The notes: generated from the sequence alone by a model not told the origin. A stretch of 64,000 nt of DNA from Aliamphritea hakodatensis (GCF_024347195.1 NZ_AP025281.1:4712001-4776000); one strand, 5' to 3'; counted from the first letter of the stretch, positions 15,936-25,087 are shown. Numbers and translations: made by a program.

Positions 15936-16056
15936 AATTTTTCCACTCTCAGATAACAGCAACCGGGGTTTTCCGGCCACCTTTCACGGTATATGCAATA
16001 CCGTATAAACAACAAAGCCCCGCCATCAGGCGAGGCTCAGAACTGCGGCTTCTGAA

Positions 16057-16449
16057 TTACTCTTCAGATTCACACAGTTCAGCGTAAGCTTCTGCGTCCA
16101 GCAGACCTTCCAGTTCTTCTTCAGCGCTAACCCGCAGCTGGAAGAACCAGCCGTCACCGTACGGGTCGCTGTTGACCTGTTCAGGCTCATCTTCCAGGCC
16201 TTCGTTAACAGCAATCACTTCACCGGACAGCGGAGCGTAAATATCAGATGCGGCCTTAACAGACTCAACCACACCCATGTCATCGCCAATGGCAAACTCT
16301 GAACCTACTTCAGGCAGCTCCACAAATACCACATCACCCAGCAGCTCCTGCGCGTGATCGGTAACACCGATAGTGACCACCCCATCGCCCTCATGACGAA
16401 TCCACTCGTGGCTGGACACATACTTTAATTCGCTAGGGATATCACTCAT
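16057..16449 (-). CDS. gcvH: Glycine cleavage system H protein
   Basis: Lipoyl-carrier protein that shuttles the aminomethyl group between GcvP, GcvT and the lipoamide dehydrogenase. 130 residues, with the lipoylation lysine K65 in VESVKAASD and the typical ELKYVSSHEW start. In E. coli gcvH sits between gcvT and gcvP. Here neither neighbour is present: upstream is ubiI (303 bp away) and downstream rlmI. The other subunits must be elsewhere. Confidence 0.96.
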   Translation of the reverse strand: MSDIPSELKYVSSHEWIRHEGDGVVTIGVTDHAQELLGDVVFVELPEVGSEFAIGDDMGVVESVKAASDIYAPLSGEVIAVNEGLEDEPEQVNSDPYGDGWFFQLRVSAEEELEGLLDAEAYAELCESEE

Positions 16450-16752
16450 TTCTCTGTTCCTAAATGAAAGTTAAAAACCGGCCCTTTCCGACACTGAAAA
16501 GGCACCACAACGTCAAACGCTGTACATACTTAATTGCGGATATCTGACTGCATACACAGCCGGACATCATTTATTTCTAGACCATCTTTATAACGATGGC
16601 CAGTTGTCTCCCATCAGACCAGTGACAGGATAAATAATTCGTGCCACAGCGCCCTTGCCTCAGATCATTCCAGACTATATTTATGCACTGTTTCAGAGGC
16701 GGCCATTCTACCTGTCCCGGCGACCAGATAACATAACTGTCTGCCGAAGAAA
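16450..16752. other. gcvH leader and ubiI-gcvH gap (303 bp)
   Basis: No reading frame. I looked for the conserved core of a glycine riboswitch on the minus strand and did not find it, nor a clear terminator for ubiI. The gcvH promoter should lie here. Confidence 0.4.
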
Positions 16753-18033
16753 TCAGCTGCGCCGGGCAAACCGTGGCAAATTCCCGCTCAGGCCCATGGC
16801 TTGCTGAACAATATGGTTCTTCACCATCGGGGCCTGATTCATCAGGCTCATGCCGATATTCCTCAGCAGGCGCGGTACAGCAGCATCGGTGGCAAACAGC
16901 CGCTTAAAGCCTTCCATTGAGGCCGCCATTTTGAGGTTTTCCCCCTGCCGCTGGCGCTGATAACGGTGCAGAACGTAATCGCTCTGCCAGCTTTCGCCAT
17001 TGGCCCGGGCATCAAGAATCACTTCTGCCAGTACGGCGGCATCCAGCAAGCCAAGGTTAACGCCCTGCCCGGCCAATGGGTGTATGGTGTGCGCGGCATC
17101 ACCAATGGCGGCAAATCCGGCCTGCACATACCGGCTGGCATGGCGCTGGCGCAGGGGCACCGACATACGCGGCTGCGGTGCCGAGACTGTGCCCAGCCGG
17201 CCTTCAATGGCCCGTTCAAGGGCCTGACAGAAGGCGTCATCATCCAGTTCCATCAGCGCTTTGGCATGATCCGGTGAGGTGGACCAGACAATCGAGCCGT
17301 GCTGATCGTCTGCCCCGGAGACCGGCAGAAACGCCAGCGGACCGTCGTCGGTAAAGCGCTGCCAGCAGGTATGCTGATGGCCTTCCGCGATGTGTACGGT
17401 GGTCACAATGGCATGGTGGCCATAATCCCATTCCCACATGGGTAAGTCCGCCAGACGGCGGGTGTTGGACATCGCCCCATCAGCGGCGATCACCAGCCTG
17501 GCTCTCAGGGAAGAGCCATCGGCAAAACTCAGGGTACGGGATGGGTCCGGAGTATCTGTATCGCACTCTGACAGACCGGTCAGCCGGCTGCCGGATTGCC
17601 ATTCAATGGCCGGCATGTTCAGGCTGGCCTGATACAGCGCCGCCAGGGTGACCCGGTTTTCCACAATATGCCCCAGACAGCTTTCCTGCAGCTCATGGCT
17701 GTTAAACTGAATGTTGCCGCTGCCTTCGCCGTCCCAGACGTCCATACGGGTATAAGGCGTAACCCGCATGTTCTGCATTAACGGCCAGGCTGCTGCATGG
17801 TTCAGGATCTGCTGCGACGCAATGGTTAACGCGCTGACCCGGTTATCAAAATCGTTACTGCGCTGTTGCTGCTCGGCATCAATCAGGCTTTGCCGGTCGC
17901 TGTCGCGGGCTTCAATCACTCTTACACGCAGGCCGCTGTCTGCCAGCAGGCATGCCAGTGTCATGCCCACCATACCGGCGCCGACAATGGCGATATCTAC
18001 CTGTTCTGTATGCTGTTGCTGATGTTCGCTCAC
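16753..18033 (-). CDS. ubiI: Ubiquinone biosynthesis FAD hydroxylase UbiI (VisC)
   Basis: A 426-residue class A flavin monooxygenase that adds the C5 hydroxyl of the ubiquinone ring. Motifs: the dinucleotide fold IVGAGMVGMTLA (15-26), the DG motif AADGAMSNTRR (~181), and the FAD-ribityl motif GDAAHTIHPLAGQGVNLG (~312). It follows ubiH by 9 bp in a pepP-ubiH-ubiI operon, as in E. coli. Assignment to UbiI rather than UbiF or UbiH rests on gene order. Confidence 0.9.
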   Translation of the reverse strand: MSEHQQQHTEQVDIAIVGAGMVGMTLACLLADSGLRVRVIEARDSDRQSLIDAEQQQRSNDFDNRVSALTIASQQILNHAAAWPLMQNMRVTPYTRMDVWDGEGSGNIQFNSHELQESCLGHIVENRVTLAALYQASLNMPAIEWQSGSRLTGLSECDTDTPDPSRTLSFADGSSLRARLVIAADGAMSNTRRLADLPMWEWDYGHHAIVTTVHIAEGHQHTCWQRFTDDGPLAFLPVSGADDQHGSIVWSTSPDHAKALMELDDDAFCQALERAIEGRLGTVSAPQPRMSVPLRQRHASRYVQAGFAAIGDAAHTIHPLAGQGVNLGLLDAAVLAEVILDARANGESWQSDYVLHRYQRQRQGENLKMAASMEGFKRLFATDAAVPRLLRNIGMSLMNQAPMVKNHIVQQAMGLSGNLPRFARRS

Positions 18034-18042
18034 AAAAGGCCT

Positions 18043-19326
18043 CTATGCTTTATCTGCTACAGAAGGTGCTGCCGGTCGTGCCTGCAAGTCCGGCGCGGCG
18101 ATATCCAGCCCCATCGCACTGCGGGCAAATACCGTTTTCAGTAACGGGCAGGTATCCATGACCTGTAAACCGGCACTGCGGCCCAGCGCCAGCAATGGCT
18201 GGTTATTGGAGAACAGTTTCATGGTCTGATCGCTGAAGCCCACAGTTTTCTGCTGATCGCCCCGCACCTGTTCCTGAAATGCCTGCAGGTCTGCCAGTTG
18301 CCCCAGCGCTTGCCCCTGCTGTTTGGTCTGAATGATGTATTCCGCCAGCCGTACCGCACCGCGTAAGGCCAGGTTATAGCCCTGCCCGGCAATCGGGTGT
18401 AATGCATGGGCGGCATTGCCCAGCAGTACCAGACCGCTGCGTACCTGTTCTTCCGCAAAGGTCAGTTTAAGAGGGTAATGATGCCGCTCGCCCACCCGCT
18501 GAAAATATCCCAGCCGGTAGCCGAAGGTGTCGTGCAGGCGGGCCATGAAGTCTTCATCACTCAGGGCCAGTGTTTCATCCAGCTGTTCGGACGGTACCGT
18601 CCAGACTAACGCTACCCGGGGTTCACCGTTCTGATCTTCCAGCGGTAACAGCGCCATCGGGCCATTCCGGGTGAATCGCTCATAAGCCATCCCGTTATGG
18701 GGCTGACCCGGCGTCAGGTTGGTGACGATGGCGTGTTGTTGATAATCCTGCTGCTGATAGCCAATGCCCATTTTCTGGCGTAGTGGCGAGCGGCCACCAT
18801 CGGCCATGACCACCAGCTCCGCAGTTAATTGCGTGCTCTCACCGGCATGTTCCAGCTGCAGTTGCATGTTTTCTGCTGCCGGCTGAATGTCAGTCACGGT
18901 AGCCGGGCAAATAAATTCTATATTGGTTACGTCATCTGCCTGTAAGCGGTTCAGCAAGACCTGCCCCAGCCAGCGGTTTTCTACCACGTATCCCAGCGCC
19001 GGTACATTTTCATCGGCCGCATGCAGGCGGGTCATACCGAAACGGCCCTGATCCGAGACGTGAATATCGCTGATCGCCGCCAGATGGGTCTGCAGGGTAT
19101 CCCACAGCCCCATACGCTCGTAAATAACCCGGCTGCCGTAGGCCAGCGCCGTGGAGCGGGCATCGTAACTTGGCTGATACCCTTCAACGGCCGATTCAGG
19201 TAAGGCGTGGGCCTCGATGATGGCAATTTTCAGACCCAGTGTCTGGCTGGCCTGAATCAGAGCCGCCGCCAGACTGGCACCGACCATTCCGCCACCGACG
19301 ATGACAATGTCGTAGTGGCTGTTCAT
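18043..19326 (-). CDS. ubiH: 2-octaprenyl-6-methoxyphenol hydroxylase UbiH
   Basis: A 427-residue paralogue of UbiI that hydroxylates ring carbon C1 in ubiquinone synthesis. IVGGGMVGASLAAAL starts at residue 8; further on are MADGGRSPLRQ and LGNAAHALHPIAGQGYNLAL. The GNAAH variant of the GDAAH motif is common in UbiH. The ATG shares one base with the pepP stop (TGATG), indicating coupled translation. Confidence 0.92.
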   Translation of the reverse strand: MNSHYDIVIVGGGMVGASLAAALIQASQTLGLKIAIIEAHALPESAVEGYQPSYDARSTALAYGSRVIYERMGLWDTLQTHLAAISDIHVSDQGRFGMTRLHAADENVPALGYVVENRWLGQVLLNRLQADDVTNIEFICPATVTDIQPAAENMQLQLEHAGESTQLTAELVVMADGGRSPLRQKMGIGYQQQDYQQHAIVTNLTPGQPHNGMAYERFTRNGPMALLPLEDQNGEPRVALVWTVPSEQLDETLALSDEDFMARLHDTFGYRLGYFQRVGERHHYPLKLTFAEEQVRSGLVLLGNAAHALHPIAGQGYNLALRGAVRLAEYIIQTKQQGQALGQLADLQAFQEQVRGDQQKTVGFSDQTMKLFSNNQPLLALGRSAGLQVMDTCPLLKTVFARSAMGLDIAAPDLQARPAAPSVADKA

Positions 19327-20657
19327 CAGTTATCTGCCTGTGCTGCCATCAGGGTTTCGATGTCATCTACGTGCTTGGGGACACCGGCAGACAGCACTTC
19401 ACAGCCGTCTTCCGTTACGACCACATCGTCTTCAATGCGGATGCCTATACCCCGCCAGCGGGCGTCCACGTCGGTATTATCCGGTGCAATATACAGCCCC
19501 GGCTCAACCGTCAGCACCATGCCCGGCTGCAGCGGCCGCCACTCGCCGGACAATTTGTAATCGCCCACGTCATGTACATCCATCCCCAGCCAGTGGCCAA
19601 GGCGGTGCATATAAAATTCCCGGTAGGCTTCGGTTTTAATCAGTTCTTCCCGCTCGCCCTTAAGAATGCCCAGTTCGATCAGCCCATCCACCAGTATTTC
19701 AACCGACAGATCGTGCGGGTCCTGCCAGAGTACGCCGGGCTTAATCATGTCAATGCAGGCCAGCTGCGCTTTGAGCACCAGTTCGTACAGGGCTTTCTGT
19801 TCCGGACTGAAGCGGCCGGATACAGGGAAGGTACGCGTGATGTCGCTGGCGTAATAGTCCAGCTCGGCACCGGCGTCTATCAGTACCAGATCACCGTCTT
19901 TCAATACTTCACTGTTTTCAACATAGTGCAGTACACAGGCATTCTCACCGCCACCGACAATCGCCGGGTACGCCGGTTGCCGGCAACCATTCATGGCAAA
20001 GTGGAAATTCAGCCGCGCTTCCAGCTGATATTCAGTGACGCCCGGCTGGCAGTGTTGCATGGCCTTGGCGTGTGCGCCGGCAGAAATCCGGCCCGCTTCA
20101 CGCATGACCGCAATCTCATTCGCCGATTTGAACAGCCGCATTTCATGTAGCAGGCCATCCAGTTGCTGGGTACCGGTGGGCACCTGTTTACCCTGACGCT
20201 TGGCCATTTTCAGGCTGTCGCGCCACTGCCGGATTTGCGTTTCCAGGCCGGTTTTATCGGCGGCGTACACAATCTGATCCCGCCCCAGCATCAGTTCCGG
20301 TAACTGCTGATCCAGCTCGTCATTGGCAAAGGCTTTATCCACCCCCAGTTCCGCCACAGCCCGTTCAGGCCCCAGACGGTAACCGTGCCAGATTTCCATG
20401 GTTTTATCCCGCTCTCTGCAGAACAGAATGCTTTGCGGCGTTTCACCCGGCAGCAGTACCAGCAGCGCGTCCGGCTCATCAAACCCGGTCAGGTAATAAA
20501 AATCGCTGTCCTGCCGGAAGGGATATTCAACGTCGGAGTTACGCGGTTGCATGGTGGCTGCCGGTACCAGCGCGATCGCGCCGGCAGGCAGGCTGTTCAG
20601 TAAACGCTGACGGCGTTCATTAAACTCATTCAGAGGTATAGAGGTCATACGGGTCAT
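19326..20657 (-). CDS. pepP: Xaa-Pro aminopeptidase
   Basis: A two-metal peptidase that removes N-terminal residues preceding proline. Of its 443 residues, the N-terminal ~170 form the creatinase-like domain (MQPRNSDVEYPFRQDSDFYY) and the rest is the pita-bread domain. Metal ligands appear in order: LIDAGAE (Asp), YASDITRTF (Asp), HRLGHWLGMDVHD (His), TVEPGLY (Glu) and IRIEDDV (Glu). A second ATG three codons in is an alternative start. First of the pepP-ubiH-ubiI operon. Confidence 0.95.
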   Translation of the reverse strand: MTRMTSIPLNEFNERRQRLLNSLPAGAIALVPAATMQPRNSDVEYPFRQDSDFYYLTGFDEPDALLVLLPGETPQSILFCRERDKTMEIWHGYRLGPERAVAELGVDKAFANDELDQQLPELMLGRDQIVYAADKTGLETQIRQWRDSLKMAKRQGKQVPTGTQQLDGLLHEMRLFKSANEIAVMREAGRISAGAHAKAMQHCQPGVTEYQLEARLNFHFAMNGCRQPAYPAIVGGGENACVLHYVENSEVLKDGDLVLIDAGAELDYYASDITRTFPVSGRFSPEQKALYELVLKAQLACIDMIKPGVLWQDPHDLSVEILVDGLIELGILKGEREELIKTEAYREFYMHRLGHWLGMDVHDVGDYKLSGEWRPLQPGMVLTVEPGLYIAPDNTDVDARWRGIGIRIEDDVVVTEDGCEVLSAGVPKHVDDIETLMAAQADN

Positions 20658-20740
20658 GGTTCGCCTCGGCAGTCATCAGTATGCTGATTATCCGGCATCA
20701 GCAACCGTCTGAATAGCCGGTTGCCCTTAAATTCCCTGGT

Positions 20741-21343
20741 TCAGTGCAGTACCGGCTGTTCCGGGTCAGTGTCACCACTGTTTTCCACCGGATGGGATTC
20801 ACTGAAGAACATCAGTGTCGCCATGCGCACATATTCCTGCAATTCCATCAGGCCGTTTTCGTTTTCTTCGTCGTCTTCATCCTGATCCAGCTCGACCCAG
20901 GAGATCTGTTCCAGATCACGTAACGCTTCCAGCTGATCATCGGTCAGGCTGCTGTCCGTATGCGCACCGTTGAGACCAAACCCCACCAGAAAGCCCTGAC
21001 ACCAGCTGCCCAGCGCCGTCACCCGTTCATTCAGGGAGAGGTCGTCATCCGGCAGCAACAGGCGGAAGGTAAAATCCGGGTTATTCATCTGACTGAGTAC
21101 GCCTTCGTACAGATCAACCAGCGCAATCCGGGAGCTTTCATGCTTCAGGCTGCTGACGTCCATCATTTCCAGCGCGGCAAACATCCAGCGCTCCTGGGTA
21201 AAGTCAGCACCGGCGGTGAGATATCCGCACAGCAGACCATGCACTTCTGCTGCAGATACCGACATGCTGTCTTCGGCCACCAGCACATCGGCAATTTCGT
21301 AATATTCAGGAATAAAATCTTCAGGAGAATTTTCGACGCTCAT
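20741..21343 (-). CDS. ygfB: YgfB/UPF0149 family protein
   Basis: A 200-residue acidic helical protein of the UPF0149 family (AAEVHGLLCGYLTAG near residue 30, GSWCQGFLVGFGL near 113, an acidic DQDEDDEENEN linker). The family is conserved upstream of pepP in gammaproteobacteria. In Pseudomonas a YgfB protein has been linked to regulation of the AmpC/AmpD beta-lactamase pathway; a role here is not shown by the sequence. 83 bp separate it from pepP. Confidence 0.9.
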   Translation of the reverse strand: MSVENSPEDFIPEYYEIADVLVAEDSMSVSAAEVHGLLCGYLTAGADFTQERWMFAALEMMDVSSLKHESSRIALVDLYEGVLSQMNNPDFTFRLLLPDDDLSLNERVTALGSWCQGFLVGFGLNGAHTDSSLTDDQLEALRDLEQISWVELDQDEDDEENENGLMELQEYVRMATLMFFSESHPVENSGDTDPEQPVLH

Positions 21344-21661
21344 AAGTATTCTCGGTCAGGCGGCGGGCAGCCCCGCTGTAAAAATAAAATACCGCGACAG
21401 AATCCTGAAGAAACAGTGAGATAGCCCGTTACGGACAGTGTTTGTTCAGCCCGGACAGCACCGCTGAAAGCAGCTGAATGCCTGACCCCAAACCGGCTAT
21501 GCAAAATGACAGGAAATCTGTTGCGAAGATGTTCTACATCCTAGCATTAACAGGTAGCATTCTCTATGCGGACAACCCGGGGAGGCGGTGAATTTCCTTC
21601 CTGCATTGCATTCGCCTTTAAAGCTATGTTAAACAAGAGCCTTTTACCTCCGGTAACCGTT
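21344..21661. other. Divergent promoter region ygfB / TIGR02449-zapA (318 bp)
   Basis: No reading frame supported. Both divergent transcripts should start here. AGCATTAACAGGTAGCATTC (21543-21562) carries a short direct repeat, AGCATT. Otherwise nothing recognised. Confidence 0.4.
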
Positions 21662-21871
21662 ATGAGCGAGCAAGATCTGCGCACCCTTGAGAGCCAAGTC
21701 GAGCAACTGATCCAGTACTGTCAGCGTCTGGAACTGGAAAACCGTCGCCTGTACCGGTCGGAAACGCAGCTGAAAGAAGAGCGTAACCGTTTGCAGCAGT
21801 TACATAACGACACCCGCAAACGGGTTGATGCGATGATCACCCGCCTGAAATCACTGGAACAGGAAGCATGA
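21662..21871 (+). CDS. TIGR02449-type coiled-coil protein
   Basis: A 69-residue protein that is almost entirely a coiled coil (EQDLRTLESQVEQLIQYCQR onward with heptad Leu). The size and position upstream of zapA match the TIGR02449 family, which resembles the division protein ZapB. A role at the FtsZ ring is inferred. The ATG at 21662 is chosen because upstream in-frame residues look unstructured and foreign to the family. Its stop overlaps the zapA start by four bases (ATGA). Confidence 0.85.
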   Translation: MSEQDLRTLESQVEQLIQYCQRLELENRRLYRSETQLKEERNRLQQLHNDTRKRVDAMITRLKSLEQEA

Positions 21872-22167
21872 GTAAAGCTAAAAATATCGCGGTAAAGCTA
21901 CTCGACAAAGAGTACGTGATAGCCTGTCCGGAAGAAGCCGAAGCTGAATTACAGCAAGCCGCTGCTCACCTGAACAGCAAACTGCAGGAAATTAAGTCTT
22001 CCGGCAAAATTATCGGTATGGAGCGTATTGCCATCATGGCGGCGCTGAATATTTCACATGAATATATCGCTTTCAGACAACAACAGCCGGAAAATCTGGG
22101 TGATAATATCAAACGCTTAAGTGATCGTATCCAGGCCACTCTGGATGCCGCCAAACAGCAGGATTAA
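21868..22167 (+). CDS. zapA: Cell division protein ZapA
   Basis: A 99-residue FtsZ-binding protein that bundles protofilaments at the division ring. N-terminal globular part (VKLLDKEYVIACPEEAEAEL) and a C-terminal coiled coil (MERIAIMAALNISHEYI onward). Translationally coupled to the preceding coiled-coil gene and followed by the 6S RNA gene, as in E. coli. Confidence 0.92.
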   Translation: MSKAKNIAVKLLDKEYVIACPEEAEAELQQAAAHLNSKLQEIKSSGKIIGMERIAIMAALNISHEYIAFRQQQPENLGDNIKRLSDRIQATLDAAKQQD

Positions 22168-22239
22168 CCCCGACAGCTGCTTGCTCAACAGCTGAAAAAA
22201 ACTCACTGTAAATAACACAGAAATAGTTTTTTTCAAGTC

Positions 22240-22267
22240 CTGACATTCAGTTATGCAGGAGTATAAT
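22240..22267 (+). promoter_or_regulatory. Sigma70-type promoter of the 6S RNA
   Basis: -35 CTGACA (22240-22245), 16-bp spacer, -10 TATAAT (22262-22267), placing the start near 22274, just before the 6S closing stem. Confidence 0.75.
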
Positions 22268-22273
22268 GGCTCG

Positions 22274-22453
22274 CAGCTCCCCAGGGTTTCTCGGTCGATT
22301 GGTTACGTCCCTTGAGCCGATAAACACACTTTAGGAAGCTTCTCGATTAACGGGTGTGCATGTCCGCATGACGGAAAGCCTAATGTTATTCAGAGGCTAC
22401 CACCTTGAACCTTCGGGTTCAGGGCCACAACCAACGCTATTGCCCTGGGGAGT
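22274..22453 (+). ncRNA. ssrS: 6S RNA
   Basis: About 180 nt between zapA and ygfA, the conserved 6S locus. The closing stem CTCCCCAGGG (22277-22286) pairs perfectly with CCCTGGGGAG (22443-22452). Inside are the diagnostic CCTTGAGCCGAT near 22310 and CACCTTGAACC...GGGTTCAGGG near 22400. 6S RNA imitates an open promoter and sequesters sigma70 RNA polymerase in stationary phase. Ends are inferred from the promoter and stem. Confidence 0.93.
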
Positions 22454-22464
22454 CATATTCACGT

Positions 22465-23076
22465 ATGAACCAGTCTGTATCTTCTGCCGATTACCGCCAG
22501 AACCTGCGCCGTGATATGCGTCGCAAGCGCCGAGGCCTTTCCGAACAGCAACATAAACAAGCCGCTCAGGGCCTGTTGCGCACTATCCGCCGTTTACCTG
22601 CTTTCAAGAAAAGTAAAAACGTTGCAATTTACCTTGCCAGCGACGGCGAAATCGATGCCAAGCCAATTATTGATCTGTGCTGGTCACTGGGTAAAAACTG
22701 TTATTTGCCTATTCTGCACCCGGTAAAACATAACCGTTTATGGTTTATGCCTTATACCCGCCGTACCCGGCTGCACAACAACAAATATAAGATCCTTGAG
22801 CCTGCTGAAGTAAAACAGCCACGGCGTCCTGCATGGGCGATGGATCTGGTGTTACTGCCACTGGTGGCCTTTGACCCGCAGGGTGGCCGTTTAGGCATGG
22901 GCGGCGGGTATTACGACCGGACTTTCTCGTTCAAACAAAAATGGCGCCAGGGTGGCGGTACCAAGATGATTGGTCTGGCCCACGATCTGCAAAAGGTTGA
23001 AAAACTGGAAATTGCCAGCTGGGATATTCCACTGGAAGGCATTGCTTCAGATCAGGCGTTTTACAGCAGTAAATAG
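22465..23076 (+). CDS. ygfA: 5-formyltetrahydrofolate cyclo-ligase
   Basis: A 203-residue enzyme that converts 5-formyl-THF to methenyl-THF using ATP. Motifs: RRDMRRKRRGLS near the start, VAIYLASDGEIDAKPI, the ATP-binding PLVAFDPQGGRLGMGGGYYDR (~135-155) and GLAHDLQ. The start at 22465 is 12 bases after the GGGGAG that ends the 6S stem; an upstream in-frame ATG at 22405 lies inside the 6S RNA and is rejected. Co-transcription with 6S RNA is known in E. coli and plausible here. Confidence 0.92.
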   Translation: MNQSVSSADYRQNLRRDMRRKRRGLSEQQHKQAAQGLLRTIRRLPAFKKSKNVAIYLASDGEIDAKPIIDLCWSLGKNCYLPILHPVKHNRLWFMPYTRRTRLHNNKYKILEPAEVKQPRRPAWAMDLVLLPLVAFDPQGGRLGMGGGYYDRTFSFKQKWRQGGGTKMIGLAHDLQKVEKLEIASWDIPLEGIASDQAFYSSK

Positions 23077-23195
23077 AGATATTCTCTGTGCTGCCTGTGT
23101 TTTTTAGGGGAAGGAGTGCCGGCCTGCTGTCTGATACAGCCCCGGCATGATCCGATAACCGGTCCGGTTATCTCAATCAGGAAAGGTGGTTGTGT

Positions 23196-23321
23196 TTAGC
23201 CGCTGAATACCTGACTAACCACTGAAACCAGTTCGATATCGCTGTTGGTTACACCCGTAATTACGGTTCCCAGTACAAATACCGCAACCAGAATCACCAT
23301 TATATCTGGCCCTTTCTTCAT
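23196..23321 (-). CDS. 41-residue single-span membrane protein
   Basis: A short frame: basic start MKKGPD, one hydrophobic helix (IMVILVAVFVLGTVITGV) and a tail TNSDIELVSVVSQVFSG, ending TAA. The start is preceded by GAGAGGG about 11 bases upstream. The charge pattern (positive inside, short polar outside) and intact frame look like a genuine mini membrane protein. It lies between ygfA (convergent) and the AEC transporter gene (same strand, upstream). I do not recognise a family. Confidence 0.55.
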   Translation of the reverse strand: MKKGPDIMVILVAVFVLGTVITGVTNSDIELVSVVSQVFSG

Positions 23322-23491
23322 GGTATTTTTGCCCTCTCTTACTTTCGGCACTCAAAAAAATAGCGGGTAAGTCTTCCATAACGAGTTTTTTTTGCAAGCT
23401 TTTCCCTGCAATTACCCAATATATATCGGCAAGTTTATACCAATAATTAGAAAAAAATAATAACTTTAGTAAGTTAGACGTGTTTTCTAAT

Positions 23492-24415
23492 TCATTTTAG
23501 GAGTATTTCGGTACAAATCATTAAAATAACTGGCAAACTCAAACATGCCATTACGGTCTGTATGGATATAATCCCGGCCATCACTTCGCTGTCGCCACCC
23601 AGCTGTCGCGACAGGATATAAGCAGAAGGCGCTGTTGGTAAGGCACTGAAAATAATAAGGGTTATTGCTACAACCGTATCTTCAGCAAGCCACCAGACCA
23701 GCCCCAGCATTGTCAGCGGCATCAGTAACAGCTTCAGCAGACAACTCAGCATCAGTGCAGTGGATGTCACTTTCAGACGCCTGAGCTGCAAACCGGCCCC
23801 GACACAGAGCACGCCCAGCGGTAATGCCATTGCTGAGAGTAAATCTGCAACGGATACCAGTAATGTGGGCAACCCAAACCCGCTAAGGTTCAAAAATAAT
23901 CCCAGTGCGCAGGCAATTATTAACGGATTCCTCAGCAGGTTGCTGCCCACGCCCCGCCAGGACACATTTTCACCGCCCAGCGCAAACACACTCACGGATA
24001 AAATATTCACTGCGGGAATCATCACCGCCAGCAAGACCGCCAGTATGGCGACGCCTGCATCCCCCTGCACACTGGCAATCACCGCGAAGCCCACATAGGT
24101 ATTAAACCGGACCGTTCCCTGATACAGCGAACTGAACACCGGCCAGTCAAATCCGATCAGCCTTTGTATTGCGGCCAGTACGGCAGTGAACAGCAGCGTC
24201 AGCACCAGCATCGGCCCGGTGATATCGACAAAATCAACCCCGGAAAAGTCCGCCTGCGACAATTTATAAACCAAAAGGACAGGGAAAAGGACAAAATAGG
24301 TCGCTTTTTCTGCTGCTTCCCAGAACGCCTTGTGTAAGAATTGGCTATGCTTCGCTGTGTATCCCAGTAATAACAAAATAAATACGGGCCAGAGAGCAAT
24401 AAGAATGTCTTTCAT
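23492..24415 (-). CDS. AEC-family (auxin efflux carrier) transporter
   Basis: A 307-residue inner-membrane protein with about ten hydrophobic segments in two inverted halves. It starts MKDILIALWPVFILLLLGY and shows the family's broken helices (RFNTYVGFAVIAS; NPLIIACALGL; LSALPTAPSAYILSRQLGGD near the end). Members export or take up carboxylates such as malate or malonate. The substrate cannot be called. Single gene, divergent from gcvR. Confidence 0.88.
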   Translation of the reverse strand: MKDILIALWPVFILLLLGYTAKHSQFLHKAFWEAAEKATYFVLFPVLLVYKLSQADFSGVDFVDITGPMLVLTLLFTAVLAAIQRLIGFDWPVFSSLYQGTVRFNTYVGFAVIASVQGDAGVAILAVLLAVMIPAVNILSVSVFALGGENVSWRGVGSNLLRNPLIIACALGLFLNLSGFGLPTLLVSVADLLSAMALPLGVLCVGAGLQLRRLKVTSTALMLSCLLKLLLMPLTMLGLVWWLAEDTVVAITLIIFSALPTAPSAYILSRQLGGDSEVMAGIISIQTVMACLSLPVILMICTEILLK

Positions 24416-24574
24416 TACAGGGTAACTATCCTTAATAAAGATGTTCTGATGTTGGAGTGCATAACAACATTACGTATCAATCTTGCTGTCTTAAGGTTGC
24501 TTGCGGGCCTGGCACACCCGTGACACCAGACATTGGTTAACCGCCAAGTAGTAATAACACAGGAGCAAAGGACT

Positions 24575-25087
24575 ATGACTTCATTAGTCTTAACCGTTAT
24601 CGCACAGGACAAACCCGGCTTAGTTGAACTGTTGTCCGAAACCATCGCCAATCACCAGGGTAACTGGCAGGAAAGTAGCATGTCCCGCCTGGCAGGCCAG
24701 TTTGCCGGTATTCTTATCATTGAAGTTCCGCAGGACCACAGTGAAGCACTGACAGCAGCGCTGAACGATCTGCAGTCTCAGGGTTTAAACGTCAACGTCA
24801 CCGCCAGTAAAGACGCTGCACCGGAAGAAACCTATCAGCACGTCACCATTGAACTGATCGGTCACGATAAGCCGGGCATTGTACGTGAAATTTCCCACGC
24901 GCTTAACTCTCTGAAGATCAATGTAGAAAGCCTGAGCACCGAGCTGGTCAGCGGTTCTATGTCTGCTGAAGAGCTGTTTAAAGCAGAAGCCTCTCTGCGG
25001 GTGCCAACATCCGTTGAACTGGATGATCTGCAGAATGCACTGGAAGACATCGCCAACGATCTGATGGTTGACCTCAACCTGAACTGA
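24575..25087 (+). CDS. gcvR: ACT-domain regulator, GcvR type
   Basis: A 170-residue protein with two ACT domains (residues ~1-80, TSLVLTVIAQDKPGLVELLS; ~88-165, HVTIELIGHDKPGIVREISH). This is the GcvR architecture, which in E. coli binds glycine and restrains the GcvA activator of the glycine cleavage operon. The start is set by AGGAG/AAGGA before 24575. It lies 8 kb from gcvH. No gcvA was found in the window, so the partner is unknown. Confidence 0.82.
   Translation: MTSLVLTVIAQDKPGLVELLSETIANHQGNWQESSMSRLAGQFAGILIIEVPQDHSEALTAALNDLQSQGLNVNVTASKDAAPEETYQHVTIELIGHDKPGIVREISHALNSLKINVESLSTELVSGSMSAEELFKAEASLRVPTSVELDDLQNALEDIANDLMVDLNLN

Noticed and set aside
16450..16752. Glycine riboswitch before gcvH
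   Set aside because: The conserved riboswitch core was not found in the 303-bp leader on the minus strand.
19371..20150. Long plus-strand ORF (259 residues) opposite pepP, and similar long antisense frames opposite rpoC and argH
   Set aside because: Shadows caused by codon bias of the real genes; they lack family features and ribosome sites.
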